15,746 nucleotides of DNA from Clostridia bacterium (GTDB lineage Bacteria > Bacillota_A > Clostridia > Lachnospirales > Lachnospiraceae), in NCBI GenBank assembly GCA_012515365.1, contig JAAYYM010000734.1:1-15746 (forward strand), in the 5' to 3' direction. Under the pieces are notes generated by a model. That model did not search any database. It saw nothing but the letters and a program-made list of their open reading frames with translations, and was not told the origin of the DNA. The position numbers were made by a program, and so were the translations under genes. Below, in pieces: positions 15,721 to 15,746 of the stretch (positions are counted from its first letter, which is position 1; the number at the start of each line of letters is the position of its first letter).

Positions 15721-15746
15721 ATACACCTACAAATGTAAATGTACAT

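Larger units (their letters stand above)
15381..15746. other. gene-free 366-base region upstream of the LysR gene
   Basis: No reading frame longer than about 20 codons with a ribosome site was found on either strand. The part next to the LysR gene is GC-rich and repetitive; the rest is AT-rich. It holds a possible LysR promoter, a tandem repeat, a hairpin and a direct repeat, listed separately. The next gene lies beyond the right edge. Confidence 0.6.

Overview
The window looks like chromosomal DNA of a low-GC, Gram-positive anaerobe of the Clostridia, most likely a gut-type Lachnospiraceae. The reasons are the strong AGGAGG-type ribosome sites, sigma-A-like promoters, a DegV/FakB protein, a lipoprotein glycoside hydrolase, a LacI-sensor/GGDEF protein and a PurA of the variant I associate with Lachnospiraceae. 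The genus cannot be fixed from the sequence. All twelve genes look intact. I see no insertion sequence, phage gene, tRNA, rRNA or CRISPR array.

Layout, left to right. (1) 81-584 (-) is a small SEC-C zinc-motif protein, divergent from (2) 808-3051 (+), a cytoplasmic LacI-type ligand-binding domain fused to a complete GGDEF diguanylate cyclase. (3) 3167-4003 (+) is a DegV/FakB fatty-acid-binding protein, followed by a 68-residue two-helix membrane protein (4015-4221). These converge on a perfect bidirectional terminator (4240-4296). (4) 4295-6571 (-) holds uxs and ugd, which together turn UDP-glucose into UDP-glucuronate and then UDP-xylose. Upstream on the same strand (6741-7862) is a membrane protein with two tandem VanZ domains. 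(5) 8004-10364 (+) is a cell-surface GH9 beta-glucanase lipoprotein with a CBM4/9-like module. (6) 10436-12289 (-) is a bacterial CASTOR/POLLUX-type ion channel. (7) 12403-14304 (-) is purA followed by a YihX-like HAD phosphatase, closed by a GU-rich terminator. (8) 14487-15380 (-) is a LysR-type regulator. The last 366 bases have no recognisable gene, only short repeats.

Connections: ugd and uxs form one short pathway that should feed xylose into a surface glycan, although no glycosyltransferase is present here. The VanZ protein may belong to the same envelope theme. GH9 acts outside the cell on beta-glucan-type polysaccharide. The GGDEF protein probably converts a sugar-like cytoplasmic signal into c-di-GMP. 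No obvious multi-gene defence or mobile system is present. The best leads are the LacI-GGDEF sensor, the tandem VanZ fusion, UDP-xylose synthesis with an unknown acceptor, the CASTOR-like channel, non-canonical residues in PurA and DegV, and a palindrome over the degV promoter.
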